Of a DNA stretch of 64,000 bases, positions 1 to 12,365 are shown in pieces. Made by a program: the position numbers and the translations under genes. The stretch is taken from positions 124,354,937-124,418,936 of the forward strand of contig NC_134538.1 in assembly GCF_050624435.1 (NCBI RefSeq), written 5' to 3'. A model generated the notes under the pieces. The model made no database searches, had not been told where the DNA came from, and saw only the letters and a list, made by a program, of their open reading frames with translations. The number at the start of each line of letters is the position of its first letter. Positions within the stretch are counted from its first letter, which is position 1. Origin of the DNA: Tenrec ecaudatus. Taxonomy: Eukaryota > Chordata > Mammalia > Afrosoricida > Tenrecidae.

Positions 1-986
1 AATGCTTCTCTCTCACTGTAGAGTCCATAGTATTAAAACTTTATTAGTTCGCCAAATTATAAGGAAGCAAATAACCTTTTATTCCCTTGAATAGTAAGCA
101 TGGTACAGGCCATGTTTCAAATAATTTACTTAAATCTATTCATATTTTTCTTTAAAATAAGCTAATGTGATACTAATGAAAAATCGTTAGCCAATTACCT
201 AGCACTCAGGATATATTTAAAAAGCTGTACAAAGAATCAAAGTTTACATATCTCTATTTCCTCGTGATTGTCTTCTATGTCATGAAGATTTAGGTCTAAA
301 TCCCAACACTACTAGCAAAACTGAGTATGTACCAAATTTTTTTATATCATTAGAATTTGATCAAAGGCAGCTAAGTAAGCAATGGCTAGCGTTCACTTAT
401 TTGCCACTTTATGATCTAGTTTTTAATAAGTGAATTCTGACTCCAAATTTTTCTTGCCCCCTTCTGTGTACTCACTTTAAAAATTCATATACTTACAAAT
501 TTCGGCTCAAATCTACACAAAATGTTTTCACTGAATAATTTCTATAGTTTGACATTGTTTACATTCCTCACCCTGTCCTCCCATTATGCCAGTTTTTTTT
601 TCACCCAAGTAAGTAAACTATTACTATTGCCAGTACTGAACTATGGTGGCCAATATGGTCAATGCCTTACCCGGAATCTCGGTATCTTGTCTTTCCCAAG
701 TTTTGTTGATATACAGAACACAGGCAAATTCAACTATTTCTACATGTACAGTTCAGTGTAACCGTTTATCTTGGAGCTGTGTAACTATCTTCACCCGTTT
801 TGAGTTGCACCCCCAAGTCTCCATCTAATCTTTTTGTCAGGCATATGCAAAGCACCACTAGGGCTAAAGCTGACTCTTTGATCCATCTGTAGTTCTTTAA
901 AGATCATAATGCTCAATGCAGACATTTTCCCATTAAGCTAAACTGTTAAAGGTGAGTCCTGGGTTGTTCTAGTTTAAGGATTATGG

Positions 987-1176
987 CAGAGCAACACTTG
1001 TAGGGCTTCACCCAGTCGTGTGACGAGTTCTTTTAGTGCCTCGACCAGGCTCAGGCTCCTGGCTGCCCTTTTAAGTGGGCTCTCCTCAAAACGCTCTAGT
1101 TCATACAGCTGTGCATTCTGTGAATGGTCAAGTAGACCGTACTTTAGGTTTCACAAGTCATATGGTCTTATATCTG
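987..1176 (-). pseudogene. Possible decayed coding remnant, unidentified
   Basis: Read on the - strand, about 52 sense codons (1146 down to 990) end at a TAA stop at 987-989. They read like a real charged helical protein end, including LYELERFEESPLKRAARSLS and LVEALKELVTRLGEAL. An in-frame TGA just upstream (about 1147) interrupts a continuing similar frame. No intron signals or ATG context are evident. I do not recognise the family. It could be a retrocopy 3' end or chance. Confidence 0.3.
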
Positions 1177-1423
1177 CCTCTTACCTGTTTAACACCCCTT
1201 TTGTAAAATGTATTTTTTAACTCCCAAGCTATGCAAAAACAGGGTGGGAGTGCTAGAGTTCCCCAATCTTGTTTCTAGTCCTTAATGGGAAAACAGGAAG
1301 ATGGGTGATTTTAGCAATTACAATTCATTTTTAAAGGTTAATGATGCTGTAGATAAATAGCAAATTGAAGCCTAGTCCTCAATGGCCCTGGCTTGTTTTT
1401 CCATGGCTTGCATGTTTCCTTTG

Positions 1424-1880
1424 ACAGAGGGTATAGTCCAGAGGATGTACACTGGTGCAGACAGGAATTGGAAACACAGGGAATCCAGGACAGATGATCC
1501 TGATCCCTTCAGGACCAGTGGTGAGAGTGGAGATACCGGGAGGGTGGAGGGAAGGTGGGGTAGAAAGGGGGAACCGATTACAAGGATCTACATATAACCT
1601 CCTCTCTGGGGGACGGACAACCAAAAAGTGAGTGCAGAGAGACATTGGACAGTGTAAGATATGACAAAATAATAATTTATAAATTATCAAGGGTTCATGA
1701 GGGAGAGGGAAGCGGGGAGGGAGGGGAAAAAATGAGGAGCTGACACCAAGGGCTCAAGTAGAAAGAAAATGTTTTGAGAATGATGAGGGCAACAGATATA
1801 AATGTGCTTGACACAATGGAAGAATGTATGCATTGTGTTGAGTTGTACAAGTCCCCCCCAATAAAATGCTTAAAAAAAGG
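1424..1880 (+). mobile_element. L1-type LINE 3' end, sense orientation
   Basis: This is a member of the recent LINE family seen ten times in the window. The 3' end has acaaaataataatttataaattatcaaggg, then tgttttgagaatgatgagggcaac and a final ccaataaaatg plus A-rich tail. It is 5' truncated, starting near ccagaggatgtacactggt. Confidence 0.8.
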
Positions 1881-2859
1881 AAAAGAGTGGATTTTGAAAA
1901 GAATAATACCACGTATCAAACATCAAATAGCTAAAGTGAAAACTAAAAATTAAAGATAGGAAAAGAGTAAAAATCTCAAGACAGAAAATGTTTTGCTAGA
2001 CTTTATTGAAAACAAAGTATTTATTAGTATTTCTCACCCCCTTTTAAACTTATGGATGTTATTCTTCACTGTAAAAAAGTCTAGCTGAATTCAGAGACCA
2101 GTAGTGGTGCACATATGCACACTAATACACTGCAGCAACACAAAAGCAAGCATAAGACTAAGCTTCATCTTGGCCTCTTGTACTTCCTGGAACTATTTCC
2201 AGCTTTTGCATCTGCACTTCCTTGTATTTAGGTTGCAATACTATTGCTTTTCTGATTCCATCTGTGCTCAGCTTCCATTTTCCAAAGTATACTGATTCTG
2301 GGGAGCTAACCTTCAATGGAAAATATATAGATTCCCTTTTCTGCAGGTTTCCATTTCACACAAGTTCTGGCTTTCCCAGGTTTTATAGCATAAGGATAAT
2401 TGCATAACTCTTATGCAGACAACATACTTTACCACCATCCTTTTTGGCACCTCAAATTATGAAAGAATGCTTTTGTTTGGTCAATGATTAAAAAAATTAT
2501 TTAAATACATCCATACCACAACCTGGGATAAGAGAAACAATGGTTCTAAAGTAGGAAATAACTGAAACAATTTAAAGATGTGTTTGTTTATTATAACATG
2601 GGTACAAAGAAATATTTATGCAAATAGTTTGTTATACTCAATACATATCAAATAGTTCCTAAAATTTGTCAATGTAATTCTAGTAGTTAGCATAATACAA
2701 ATTAGTGTTTATTAAAATGTTTCTGTAGAATAAAAAAGCACAGGGGAAAAATGAAAAGATCATTGCTTTTTCCCAGTGTATTGTTTGCTAGCGGCTACTT
2801 ATTTAGTCATTGCTTCTTACTTGCTTTTGGTGGTCTACAAGTTAGGATGTCATATTCAG

Positions 2860-3050
2860 CCCTTGGGGCCCTGGTTAAGACTTTCAGGTGAGCACTGGAA
2901 AGGCTGGTGGTTCAAATCTACCAGTTGCTCCTCGGCATAAACATGAGACCTTTGTCCCATAAAGATTTCCAAAGCTGAGGGCCACTATAGGAAAGGATCC
3001 AGTGGCAGTTTTATTTTGTTCCGGGGTCCAAGGGAAAAGCAGCTTAAGAA
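2860..3050 (+). repeat. AfroSINE, sense
   Basis: First of about forty copies. The family is tRNA-derived and specific to Afrotheria. The usual order is a ccctggtgg head with cagtggttaag, B-box-like ggttcaaa, cccataaagattt, a 'gaaaccc...gggcagttctac' block and a 'gagtcagaatcaactcgatggcaatg' tail. This copy keeps the head, gtggttcaaatctaccag and cccataaagattt. Confidence 0.7.
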
Positions 3051-3285
3051 TCGTCCAAAGATGCAATAAGCTGCTTCATTTACTTCAGTGATAATCTGGA
3101 GGTTATAGTGGTGGCCTTTCACCTATAGTATAAACTCATGCATGCACACAGATATGAAAACAATATGTACTTTATGTGAATCCTAAATTCAACTAGCTTC
3201 CATATTTGTTAAAATTATGTAACACCACAGTCCACTTTGACAGTGTACATGTACGTTTACTTTAAGGTACAAAATAATATTTGTG

Positions 3286-3601
3286 GGGGATCCCGATCAC
3301 AAGGATCTACATATAACCCCCTCCCCAGGGGACAAACAACAGAAAAGTGGGTGAAGGGAGACGTTGGATAGTTTAAGACATGACAAAATAATACATTATA
3401 AATTATCAAGGGTTCAAGAGGGAGAGGAGAGCAGGGAGAGAGGGGAAAAATGAGGAGCTGATACCAAGGGCACAAATAGAAAGAAAATGTTTTGAGAATG
3501 ATGAGGGCAACAAATGTCCAAATGTGCTTGACACAATGGGTGAATGTATGGATTGTGTTAAGAGTTGTATGAGCCCCAATAAAATGATTTTAAAAATTTT
3601 T
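3286..3601 (+). mobile_element. L1-type LINE 3' end, sense orientation
   Basis: Same family. It begins within gatcacaaggatctacatataacc and ends ccccaataaaatgattttaaaaa. The target duplication is not clear. Confidence 0.8.
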
Positions 3602-5208
3602 GTGTGAGGAATTTTTAGTGGGGTGTTCTTGTTCCTGTATTTGGCACTTGCATAAACTCTGATCCTAGGAAAAGTTGACACTTTCTGTGTGTCTCTAGTG
3701 GCAACAGAAATCATCAAACAACAAAGCATGAGTCATGTTCCCTTTAGCCCCTTGACTCCAATCTTACCCAGTCCTTTTGGTGCTTATATGGTACATTATC
3801 TATCATGCCACTCATGCATAAATTAGCCTTCATTCCCTCTTCAAACAGGAAGACTGATGCCTGCTACTTTGATTTCCAACTTGGGGTATTCTATACTTAA
3901 CAATCTAGGGTGAGGTCTTCAAATATAAACAAACCTATTATAAAAAAAGTATCATTCGACTGATTCAAGGAGAAAATAAACCCATGTCTCTGGCCAGTTT
4001 AATTACCTCCTTTGGAGGTAATTCACAGGAAGCTTAATTATGGTTTGAAAACTGCCTGTTGAACATGATATCAAAAGTTGTAGATTTATAATGACTAAAA
4101 TATTTAATGGCATAATAAGTAGTTAACCTTTAATGTCAACATTAATTTAAGAAGTAGATCCCCTTAAAAGTCCTGGATCATAACATCTGTTTCTAACACT
4201 GACTACTCTTACGTTACTAATATTAAATGAAGTGTTGTTTCTGCTCTTTTACTTGTGGGATTTGAAGATAATGGTTTGACCTTTAAGGGCATAGAGGTGA
4301 TCTTAATTAAAATAACATTTTCTAAACATCGTATTAGCTTTAAAAATAGTAAGACAAAACAACCTTCTCCTTTATAATTAGAAACTAAACAAACCTCAAT
4401 ATCCTTAAAAAATTTTTTTAGTCAACTGGTTCTGAAACTAACAAGACAAAAAAATTGTTTTATGGTAAAAAAAGGAAAAAAAACACCCCCAAACATTAAC
4501 CCTCATGTTCCTATTCCAATGTAATCTCCAAATAGAGGTCAAAGATCTTCATTAAGGATAAACCTTCAGTGTGGTAATTAGTCACTATTCTGCCCCCCCC
4601 CACCCCCACCAGGGATTAATCTGATCCTTAAAGACAGATCCCCGAGCCTGCTGGACAAGTTTTGTTTATGACATCTTTAAAAGAATGAAGATTTCTAAAA
4701 TCAAAAGGCTAAATGGATATTAGACAGCAGTTTATTCATAGGTAGGTAAATTACCTGACTGAATTGAATGACTCGGCAATTTACATCACATTTAAAAAAA
4801 AGGGAATAAAAGAGCTGGGTTGCTTCATCTTTAGGTGATCCTTCTACATCACTTTCCCACCACGTGCAACACTCCCACAGTATTCCACCACACATACCAT
4901 TACACAGGCCATAGCCACAACTCAAGCAGATATTGCCTTTTCTACTAGAATAAGAGCATTACAACTTATACTTGGAAGTAACTACAAAAGCCAACAGAGC
5001 AAAGACATTTGTTTTCAGAGTTGTAAAATGAATCAATACAAGATAGGGGTTAAATACAATTTAGAAAGAAAAATTCCCACATATTCCTAGAATTAATTTT
5101 AAATTTTATACCACACACTGGGATCTCTAAAGATTGAAGGACAAAGGGGTGAGTTAAATAGAATTGAGCATTTTCATGGTAACTTGGGAGCAGATAATAA
5201 TTTGCCAG

Positions 5209-5405
5209 AAGACCTGGTGGAGTGGTAGGATCAGTATTGGCTGCTACCTGGCAAGGTTGGTGGTTCAAACCCACTAGCAGCTTCATGAGTGAATGATAGA
5301 GCTATCTACTCCCATAAAGATTTAATTTAGCCTCAGAAACCCTAAGGAATTCTACGCCACCCTATCGAGTCACAGTGAGTCAGAATGGACCCCATGGCAG
5401 TGTGT
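5209..5405 (+). repeat. AfroSINE, sense, near full length
   Basis: From gaagacctggtggagtggta to gtgagtcagaatggaccccatggcagtg. Confidence 0.85.
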
Positions 5406-5499
5406 TAAGTCTGTGTCTTAGAAAAGAAGTTTCTCATTCCCAGATATTATCAGTCAGCTTTTGAAGGCGACCAAATTGATATTATGTTAAGAAATGGTT

Positions 5500-5632
5500 C
5501 ACTACAACAGCGGCCCCTTCTTCATAGAAGCAGATTGCATCTTTCTCTTCTCTCTACGTGGGGCTTGAGGGTTTGAATGGCTGACCATGCAGTCAACAAC
5601 CCAATGCCTAACTCACCACACCAGCAGGCTCC
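5500..5632 (-). repeat. AfroSINE, antisense, partial
   Basis: Agaagcagattgcatctttctc, gtttgaatggctgaccatgcagtc and accacaccagcaggctcc are head and middle in reverse. Confidence 0.7.
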
Positions 5633-5889
5633 TTTAATTTCTATACAAGTTTAATTTTGTTACTGTACTTTCATTGATTCATACCCTAGATCCATAGGTT
5701 ATGAATAGCTTGGTTTGTCCTAATTCCTTGAGGGGTTCTCTTAAAATAATGTTTGTATGTATGTATTCATTCTAAGAAAGCAGAATGTAAGCCTCTCCCA
5801 TCTGATCTTTTATTCTAAAGGTTCCTGTGAGAAGCAAAGGCACATGATTGCCAAGTGACTACTTGAAAAAGACTATTATTAGTAAGTCA

Positions 5890-5965
5890 TAGAAATCTTG
5901 CTCCCAAGTCCTATGGTCACAATGAATAAGAATCAATTCAATGGCAGTGCGTTGGGCTTGGATTT
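5890..5965 (+). repeat. AfroSINE tail fragment, sense
   Basis: Cctatggtcacaatgaataagaatcaattcaatggcagtgcgttgggc. Confidence 0.7.
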
Positions 5966-6445
5966 ATACCCTACATTTACCTGCACCTGAACATTCTGGA
6001 GCCCCAAGTTAAAAACAGAAACAGCTTCCTGCACTGATTATAAGTGAGCTGTAAAAAAAAATGACCCAGTTTAAAATTTTATATTAATGCTTAATACTAT
6101 CCCCTACCCAATTCAAGACTTGACTTTAGAAAATGTCCCTTTCCTTGCCCTAATTCATATTTTAGAATGATTACATTTACTGGGAATGTTTTAATTTTCA
6201 CACAAATTAAACCATTATAAGACCCGGAGTTACTGCGAGTCAGAACTTCTAAGAAAGGAACTAAAAGGCAAAGACATCTCATAAAAATGCGAAGGAAAAC
6301 TGTTTCAATTTGTCTCCATGCACATAAAATGTATCCAAGAACACTTGACTTGTTTCATTTTGGAAAAGTAACAATGTAACCACAGTGCTATTGACCTGAG
6401 GTTTTTAAAGAGGGAGTAGGGGAACAGGAAAGAGATACATTAAAG

Positions 6446-6644
6446 CAGTGGTTTTCAACCTTCCTAATGCTGCACCCTTTAATACAGTTCCTTATGTTTG
6501 TGGTGACCCACCATCCATAAAATTATTTTCATTGCTACTTCATAACTATAATTTTGCTAGTGTTATGAATTGGGTGACCCTTCTGAAAGGGTCATTCGTC
6601 ACTGCCCCCCACAGTGGTTGCGACCCACAGGTTGAGAACCACAG
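6446..6644 (+). mobile_element. SPIN-type non-autonomous hAT transposon, copy 1
   Basis: The element starts CAGTGGTTTTCAACC and ends ggttgagaaccacag, giving inverted termini. The interior (aatacagttcctt, ataaaattattttcattgctacttcataactat) is the short non-autonomous SPIN pattern I know from tenrec, bat and rodent genomes. The flanks cattaaag and ctttagag agree at 6 of 8 positions and resemble the SPIN target preference around TCTAGA. It has no coding capacity. Confidence 0.85.
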
Positions 6645-6649
6645 CTTTA

Positions 6650-6765
6650 GAGGAACCCTGGTGGTGCAGATGTAAGAACGCAGCTGCCACTCTATAGGAG
6701 GCAGATGGGGCAGTCCAACTGTTCTATAGGGTCAGTATAAGTCAGAATCGAGTAGAGGGCCATGA
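6650..6765 (+). repeat. AfroSINE, sense, internally deleted
   Basis: Gaggaaccctggtggtgcagatg, then gtataagtcagaatcgagtag. The copy directly follows the right end of SPIN copy 1. Confidence 0.75.
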
Positions 6766-7537
6766 GAAGAACAGAGGGGAAGAAAAAAGAATCATCTTAA
6801 GTTTGTAAAACACAAAGAAGCTGTTTTTCTTTCACAAACAACAGATTTTAACAAATAAACACAGACAGCTTATTTGTTCAGATGGTTTAATGTGCATTTA
6901 AGAGTTTAATATAAGAACAAGAATGAAAAAGGAAAACCATAAAATAACTACCTAACTTGGAATAAATATTTTATATCAGTTTGAGAAAAAAAGAACAAAA
7001 TGTCGACTATTAATTTTTTATCTAGACGTCTAATTAAACTACTTTCAGAGTTTAGTCCTTATCCATTAATAAAATTTGATAATTTTCAGTAAGTGGTGAA
7101 AAGTATTTTAATGTGACATTTAGTTATCAAAGAAAAGAGATCCGCCAAAATAGCTATTAAAACCCCATTTTCATGACAAAAACCAATGACTTTCTTTGAC
7201 ATATTTTCTAATCTCAGAGCTGGTTATTCGGCCTGAAAGCTATCAATGTGAAAGTAGTCTACACGTGCAATGAGGCCATTTGCTTCCTCTCTACAGAGGC
7301 TGAGGGCTTCCTTCCCACAGTACCAAACTCTCACTTATCTGTTATTTTAAAACTCTTTCTTGTCTCAAGGGCAGGGCTATCCAATATATGTAGAGCATGT
7401 ATTTGCTGGCAGTCTATTACAGTAATGTGCAGAAAATGCAACACTGAGGTGAAGAACCTGTAAAAAAAAAAAGATTACACAGGATTGGAAAACAGGAATG
7501 AGAACTAAATACTAATGTAACTATTTTAAGCCAACAG

Positions 7538-7738
7538 AGCCTTGGGTTATGTATTGGGCTGTAACCGAAAGGTCTTCATGCAGTTCAAAACCATCAGTTG
7601 TTGCCAGGGAAAAAGATGAGGCTTTCTGCTCCCATAAAGATTAACAGTTAAAAAAAAAAAGATTAACAGTCTTGGAAACCCAACGGGGGAAGTTCTACTA
7701 TGAGTAGGAGTTTGATTGTAAGTCAGGTATAGAGTGTT
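7538..7738 (+). repeat. AfroSINE, sense, with internal 26-bp repeat
   Basis: Contains aaagattaacagt twice, separated by an A run, a local duplication inside the SINE. Confidence 0.75.
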
Positions 7739-8035
7739 AAGAGTCTCAGGAAAGCAATACATGGGTCATATAAATGATTGAAAACAAAAAATATGTAACA
7801 TTTAAAACAAGCACTGCCTGCCTTAGTGACTGAATTCATAAGAAGATATTTTTATGAACCTCAATTTCCTCATTTGTAAATAAAACATTAAATCAGAAAG
7901 CCATTCTATCACATAAAATTAAGGGGGGGGAGTATGGCTTTATACACACACATACATAAAAGGGGAGAAGGAAAGAAAAAAGTGTCAATGATATCAGTTT
8001 GTGCTTTTTAGAATTCAATGTCATAGCTTATTTAA

Positions 8036-8248
8036 AGGAGTCTGTGCACAGTGGGTTATGAGATGAGATGCGAACCCCAAGGTCAGCAGCTTAAAACCAT
8101 CAGCTGCTATAAGGGAAAAAGATGAGAACTTAACTCCTGCCAAAATTTAAGGTCTCAGAAACCCACAAGGGCAGTTCTACTCTGCCCCATAAATAGGGTT
8201 ACTCTGATTTGGAACAGATTCGATGGCAATGAGTTGAATTGGGCTTAT
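8036..8248 (+). repeat. AfroSINE, sense, near full length
   Basis: From gtgcacagtgggttatgag through ggtcagcagcttaaaaccatcagc to gattcgatggcaatgag. Confidence 0.8.
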
Positions 8249-8849
8249 TTGGAGGTTACATAGAATAAGCTTCTTGTGCTTTCTAATGGGCATATTTAAT
8301 GATTTATAAGTAGGTAAGACACGAATATCCAAAAGAAAAAATAATCTAAAGCCCATACTGTGAAATGGTGAGGATCTGAAATCTACCTGGGAATTATAAT
8401 CAGCACTGTCATTAAAATGACTGTTACGAGTTAGTCACAGTCTCTAACACCAGTAATAATACGTAGAGCCAAACAACATGCAGTTGAACACCAATCTTGA
8501 TCACAGAAAAGTGGAAATACTACTACATATTGGTTATAATTTCTGCTAGTTGTCAAATTTTGCATGGGCACTACAAATATAAGATAATCAAATATGAACC
8601 AATATACTACCCTGAAAGCTGAAGCTTTTTAATAAGATCTCTTTGGGCGCTTAGAATTTTAAAAAGGAAATGAGTTGTCAAGATAAACCGATGGAGCAGC
8701 AACGTTGTTTATAATCGCAGGCTTTTGCCACAGACCTACTATAGACAAAGATTGTTGACCATCAAGATGAAATTCAAATTAAACAGAACTCTCTATGTAA
8801 ATATTTTAAAAGTTATGTTATCCAGCATTTGCAGATATTAAAAAGACTA

Positions 8850-9044
8850 GAAGGAACCTAATGGTACAGTGGGTTAGTGCTTGACTGTTAATCAAAGGTA
8901 AGCAGTTCGAACCCATCAGCTTCTCCTCAGGAGAAATGACCTAGCACTGTGCTCCTGTAGAGTATTGCCTAGGAAATCCAGTTGGAAGCTCTACTCTGTC
9001 ACCTTGGTTGCTTTGAGTAGGAATTGGCTTGAGGGCACAGAACC
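8850..9044 (+). repeat. AfroSINE, sense, near full length
   Basis: Gaaggaacctaatggtacagtgggttag, cagttcgaacccatcagc, ctactctgtc and ggaattggcttgagggc. Confidence 0.8.
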
Positions 9045-10149
9045 AACGCACCCATGAGAAAACACAGAGGTGAAGTAAATCAAGATCATGTCAAGGAAGT
9101 ACAAAGGTCTTTCTCCCTCTTTCTGTGTACAACCAGAAATAAAAAGTGTAATTAAAATAAAGCAAGCTGACATATGATTGGGGAATAAGATTTAAAACCT
9201 GGTGCCAGAGATGATTAATTTTTCAATTCAGAGTTAGGTTATCCAGCCCTACGTTTCGATCTGAGCTCAGGACCTTGGCTTGGAGTGTTTTGTTCGGTTG
9301 TACCTAACAACAATCTGCTCTGTTACTCACTATTGTGAGAATCTAAGCCAGTCAGTTCCCCTTTCGAGATTTTCCTCAAATAAAACCGGGAGTGGCAGTA
9401 GACAAATGGCCTCAGTTATGCTTAAAAAACAAAATGATTTGTTACCAGTTTACCTGCTTTTTAGGTCTCATACCTCAACATACTTCATATAAAGCTTAGT
9501 GAAATGGTGTTTAAACCTGTAAAACATTCTGTTTCTGTTCTGTGCACAGAAAGCCAGGACAACTGCAAATCAGATGTGCTCTCCTGGCTCCCCACCGTCA
9601 CTATTAAACTCACAAAGGATTGCCTCCTAGTACAAACATTTTACTTCACCTCTAAAACACATAGCCATGATCTGAGACTCCTGGTTGAATGCTTACGTTG
9701 GCTACATCCTCACATGGCTTAATCTCAAACTGGACAATAATTTGATAGAATAGGGATTAATCTTTCCAGTTTACACACTGATAAGCACAAATATTTGAGT
9801 GAAGAGGAATATGATGGACAGAAATCATATTTGAGAGATGACAATACTGACAAAAGACATGTTAAGGAATAAAACCACGACAAAAACAAACACACATAAA
9901 AAAAGTTTTATAGTGCATGATAGCAGATTTTTCATGTGATTGGCATCAAAACAGAAATCTCTTCCTTTGTTCACTCGAACTTAATAGCTATCAATCCTAT
10001 GTCAGAATCATCCATTTTAGCTACCAAAAATAAGACACTATGGATATCAATAATTCATAAATAGGAATATGATGAATACCATGAATATGATAGTAACAAA
10101 GAAGGTCTCCATTTTCTTAATAAAAAAATAACATTTGCATTTACTACAA

Positions 10150-10312
10150 GTAAACAATTGTCCTGAAGCTTTTGTATCTCATTTAATTCCCAGTATCATG
10201 ATGTAGTTGTTTTTTTTTTATGTAGTTAATACCTATTCTATGGATTATAAAACTGAGATCCAGAAAACAAATTAAAGTTGCACTGGAAATTAGAGTAGGT
10301 ATTCAAACTTAA
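10150..10312 (-). repeat. MIR SINE, antisense
   Basis: Tctcatttaattcccagtatcatg, then ggattataaaactgagatccagaaa and attaaagttgcactgg, follow the MIR core in reverse. Confidence 0.5.
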
Positions 10313-11097
10313 GGTACCTTAACTTTAATGATAAGGATATGTTCATAAAACTGGGAGATGAAGATAGGCCAGATGAAGGTGTTTGGATTTGATCTGTAAC
10401 CTCTGGTGAACCAAATGCTTTAAAGGAAAAAAAAAGTTTAGAATGATGCTTGATGATATGAAATAGGTAAAAAATGTGGAACCACTGAATGGAAGACAAA
10501 AAAAGGGTGTGTATGCTTTATTTCATTTTTATGCACCATAAAATAATATAATGGTAAATATCATTTCTTTGACTATAAAGTAATTATATTTTATTCTTCT
10601 TACTATAGCCAACCAGATTCAAGTAGGTACTAGTAAATGATCTTGCTATCTGGAAACAAACAAAGCAATCAGTTTCTTCCCCTAGGTCTGTAATGTGGAC
10701 ATGTCAGTTTTGTTTTTAGAGTTACTCAGTTTTGAATTTTGGAAAGAACGTTCTTCTATTACTGACCAGCAAACATGGATATTTCTATAATGTCCTATTT
10801 ATTCTATTACTCTTACTCTCATTTAAGCCTGTCTAAATTCACCTTTTTAAATATTAAGGATATTACATTATAAAGTCAACCCCTTCCTCTGGTTGAAGGT
10901 AGGTAAGATCTAAAGCAAGACCTAAAACATTTAAATGTCCCTGGCTGGGCTCAAAAAGAAGTTTTTAATGCAAACTGTGTAAACAGAGCAAAAAATAAGA
11001 ACTTTGGGTCGGGGGAAGGAGAAGAACTTTGTTTTGGTCAGAGAAACGGTGTTGAAATCATTGCTCTGCCATCTTGGGTAAGATTATCACTCAAAAT

Positions 11098-11175
11098 ATG
11101 AAGGAGCTTCAGCAAGTGTCGAAAATGGAATTAAAAGGTAATGGAATTTACCCACAAAGCTATTAAAGCCCTCCT
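11098..11175. mobile_element. Palindromic MITE-like element, copy A
   Basis: Atgaaggagcttcagcaagtg ... aatggaattaaaaggtaatgg ... acccacaaagctattaaagccctcc: ends are imperfect inverted repeats. Resembles copies at 33130, 47700 and 57222. Confidence 0.45.
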
Positions 11176-11257
11176 TGACATGCAATATTATCTAGCTTGG
11201 TTCGGAGAAGTCAGTAAACATTCTATTTTGGGGAGGATGGAGAGTCACACTAGCAAT

Positions 11258-11412
11258 TAAGAATTGCCCTGTGGGCTGCAATCTACATGGTCAGCAGTTT
11301 AAAACCATCAGCAGCTACACGGAGAAAAATTGGGCTTTCTACTCCAGTAAACAGTTATGTCTTGAACACTCACAGGAGGTTGCCCTAAGTCAGCACTGAG
11401 AATGATGGCAGC
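11258..11412 (+). repeat. AfroSINE, sense, degraded
   Basis: Gtcagcagtttaaaaccatcagcagc, gggctttctactcc and gtcagcactgagaatgatggcagc. Confidence 0.7.
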
Positions 11413-11755
11413 TCCGAGATGATGGGTTTTAGTGGTAAACTAAAATTGTTCCACTCTCACTATACATCAAGTATGCAGGGTGGTATACCTTGCTATTTTC
11501 CCCCGCATAATCTTATTATTGCTAAATATTTCCATTCCAACTGATATACTATAATTTATTAACCAGTAATCTTTCTTTGATGTTGCATGTCAGCAGCATT
11601 CCAAACTTTACACAGAGGGGAACATGGTATAACACTGAGCTACATTTAATCGGGTAGAAATAAAGGTTAAGAGAAAGTAGCAAGTAATCATTTAGATATA
11701 AACTATCTTATCGTCCTAAAGGAATTGAAAAGTGGATATATATGTCTAAAATATT

Positions 11756-12158
11756 GGGAGGTCCTAGTGGCACAGGAGCAGGCATCCTCAAACTGCGGCC
11801 CGCGGGCCACATGCGGCCCGCTGAGGACATTTATCTGGCCCGCCAGGTGTTTTTGCCCCATTCGCTTTTTGACTTCAAAATAAGCTATGTGCAGTGCGCA
11901 TAGGAATTTGTTCATAGTTTTTTTTAAACTACAGTCCGGCCCTCCAACTGGTCTGAGGGACAGTGAACTGGCCCCCTTAAAAAAGGTGCAGAGGTTTCCC
12001 ACTCAGCTGCTAATCAAGCCACTGGCTGTTTGCCATAAAAGATGTGGAAGTCTGCTTCTGTAAAGACTGACAACCTTAGAAACCCAAAGGGCCAGTTCTA
12101 ACCTGTCCTCTTGGGTCACCATGAGTCAGAAATGACTTGATAGCAACGGAGTTGGTTG
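11756..12158 (+). repeat. AfroSINE, sense, split by the hAT element at 11779-11984
   Basis: The head aggtcctagtggcacagg lies left of the transposon. The SINE resumes at gtttcccactcagctgctaatc and ends gagtcagaaatgacttgatagcaacgg. Confidence 0.8.
11779..11984 (+). mobile_element. hAT-like non-autonomous DNA transposon, 3' end lost, inside an AfroSINE
   Basis: The left terminus is CAGGCATCCTCAAACTGCGG, followed by a striking cggcccgcgggcc-rich block and a tail with ggtctgagggacagtgaactgg. I know this layout from mammalian non-autonomous hAT elements but cannot name the exact family. The matching right terminus (tttgaggacccctg type) is missing. AfroSINE sequence continues on both sides. Confidence 0.65.
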
Positions 12159-12177
12159 TTATTTTGGTGCCTAACAT

Positions 12178-12365
12178 ATGGCATCAAAACCAACTGTCAC
12201 AAAGTCAATTCCAACTCAGAGTAACCCTATATTGGTTTCCTAAGGCTGTGACATCATCACAGAAGCAGATAGCCTCATCATTCTCCAGCAGCATGGCAGG
12301 TGGGTTAGAACTGGTGATCCAACTGCTTGCCAGTTCAAGGCTTACCCGACAGTGCCACTGTGCCT
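12178..12365 (-). repeat. AfroSINE, antisense, near full length
   Basis: Tgtcacaaagtcaattccaactcagagtaaccctat to gacagtgccactgtgcc. Confidence 0.8.
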
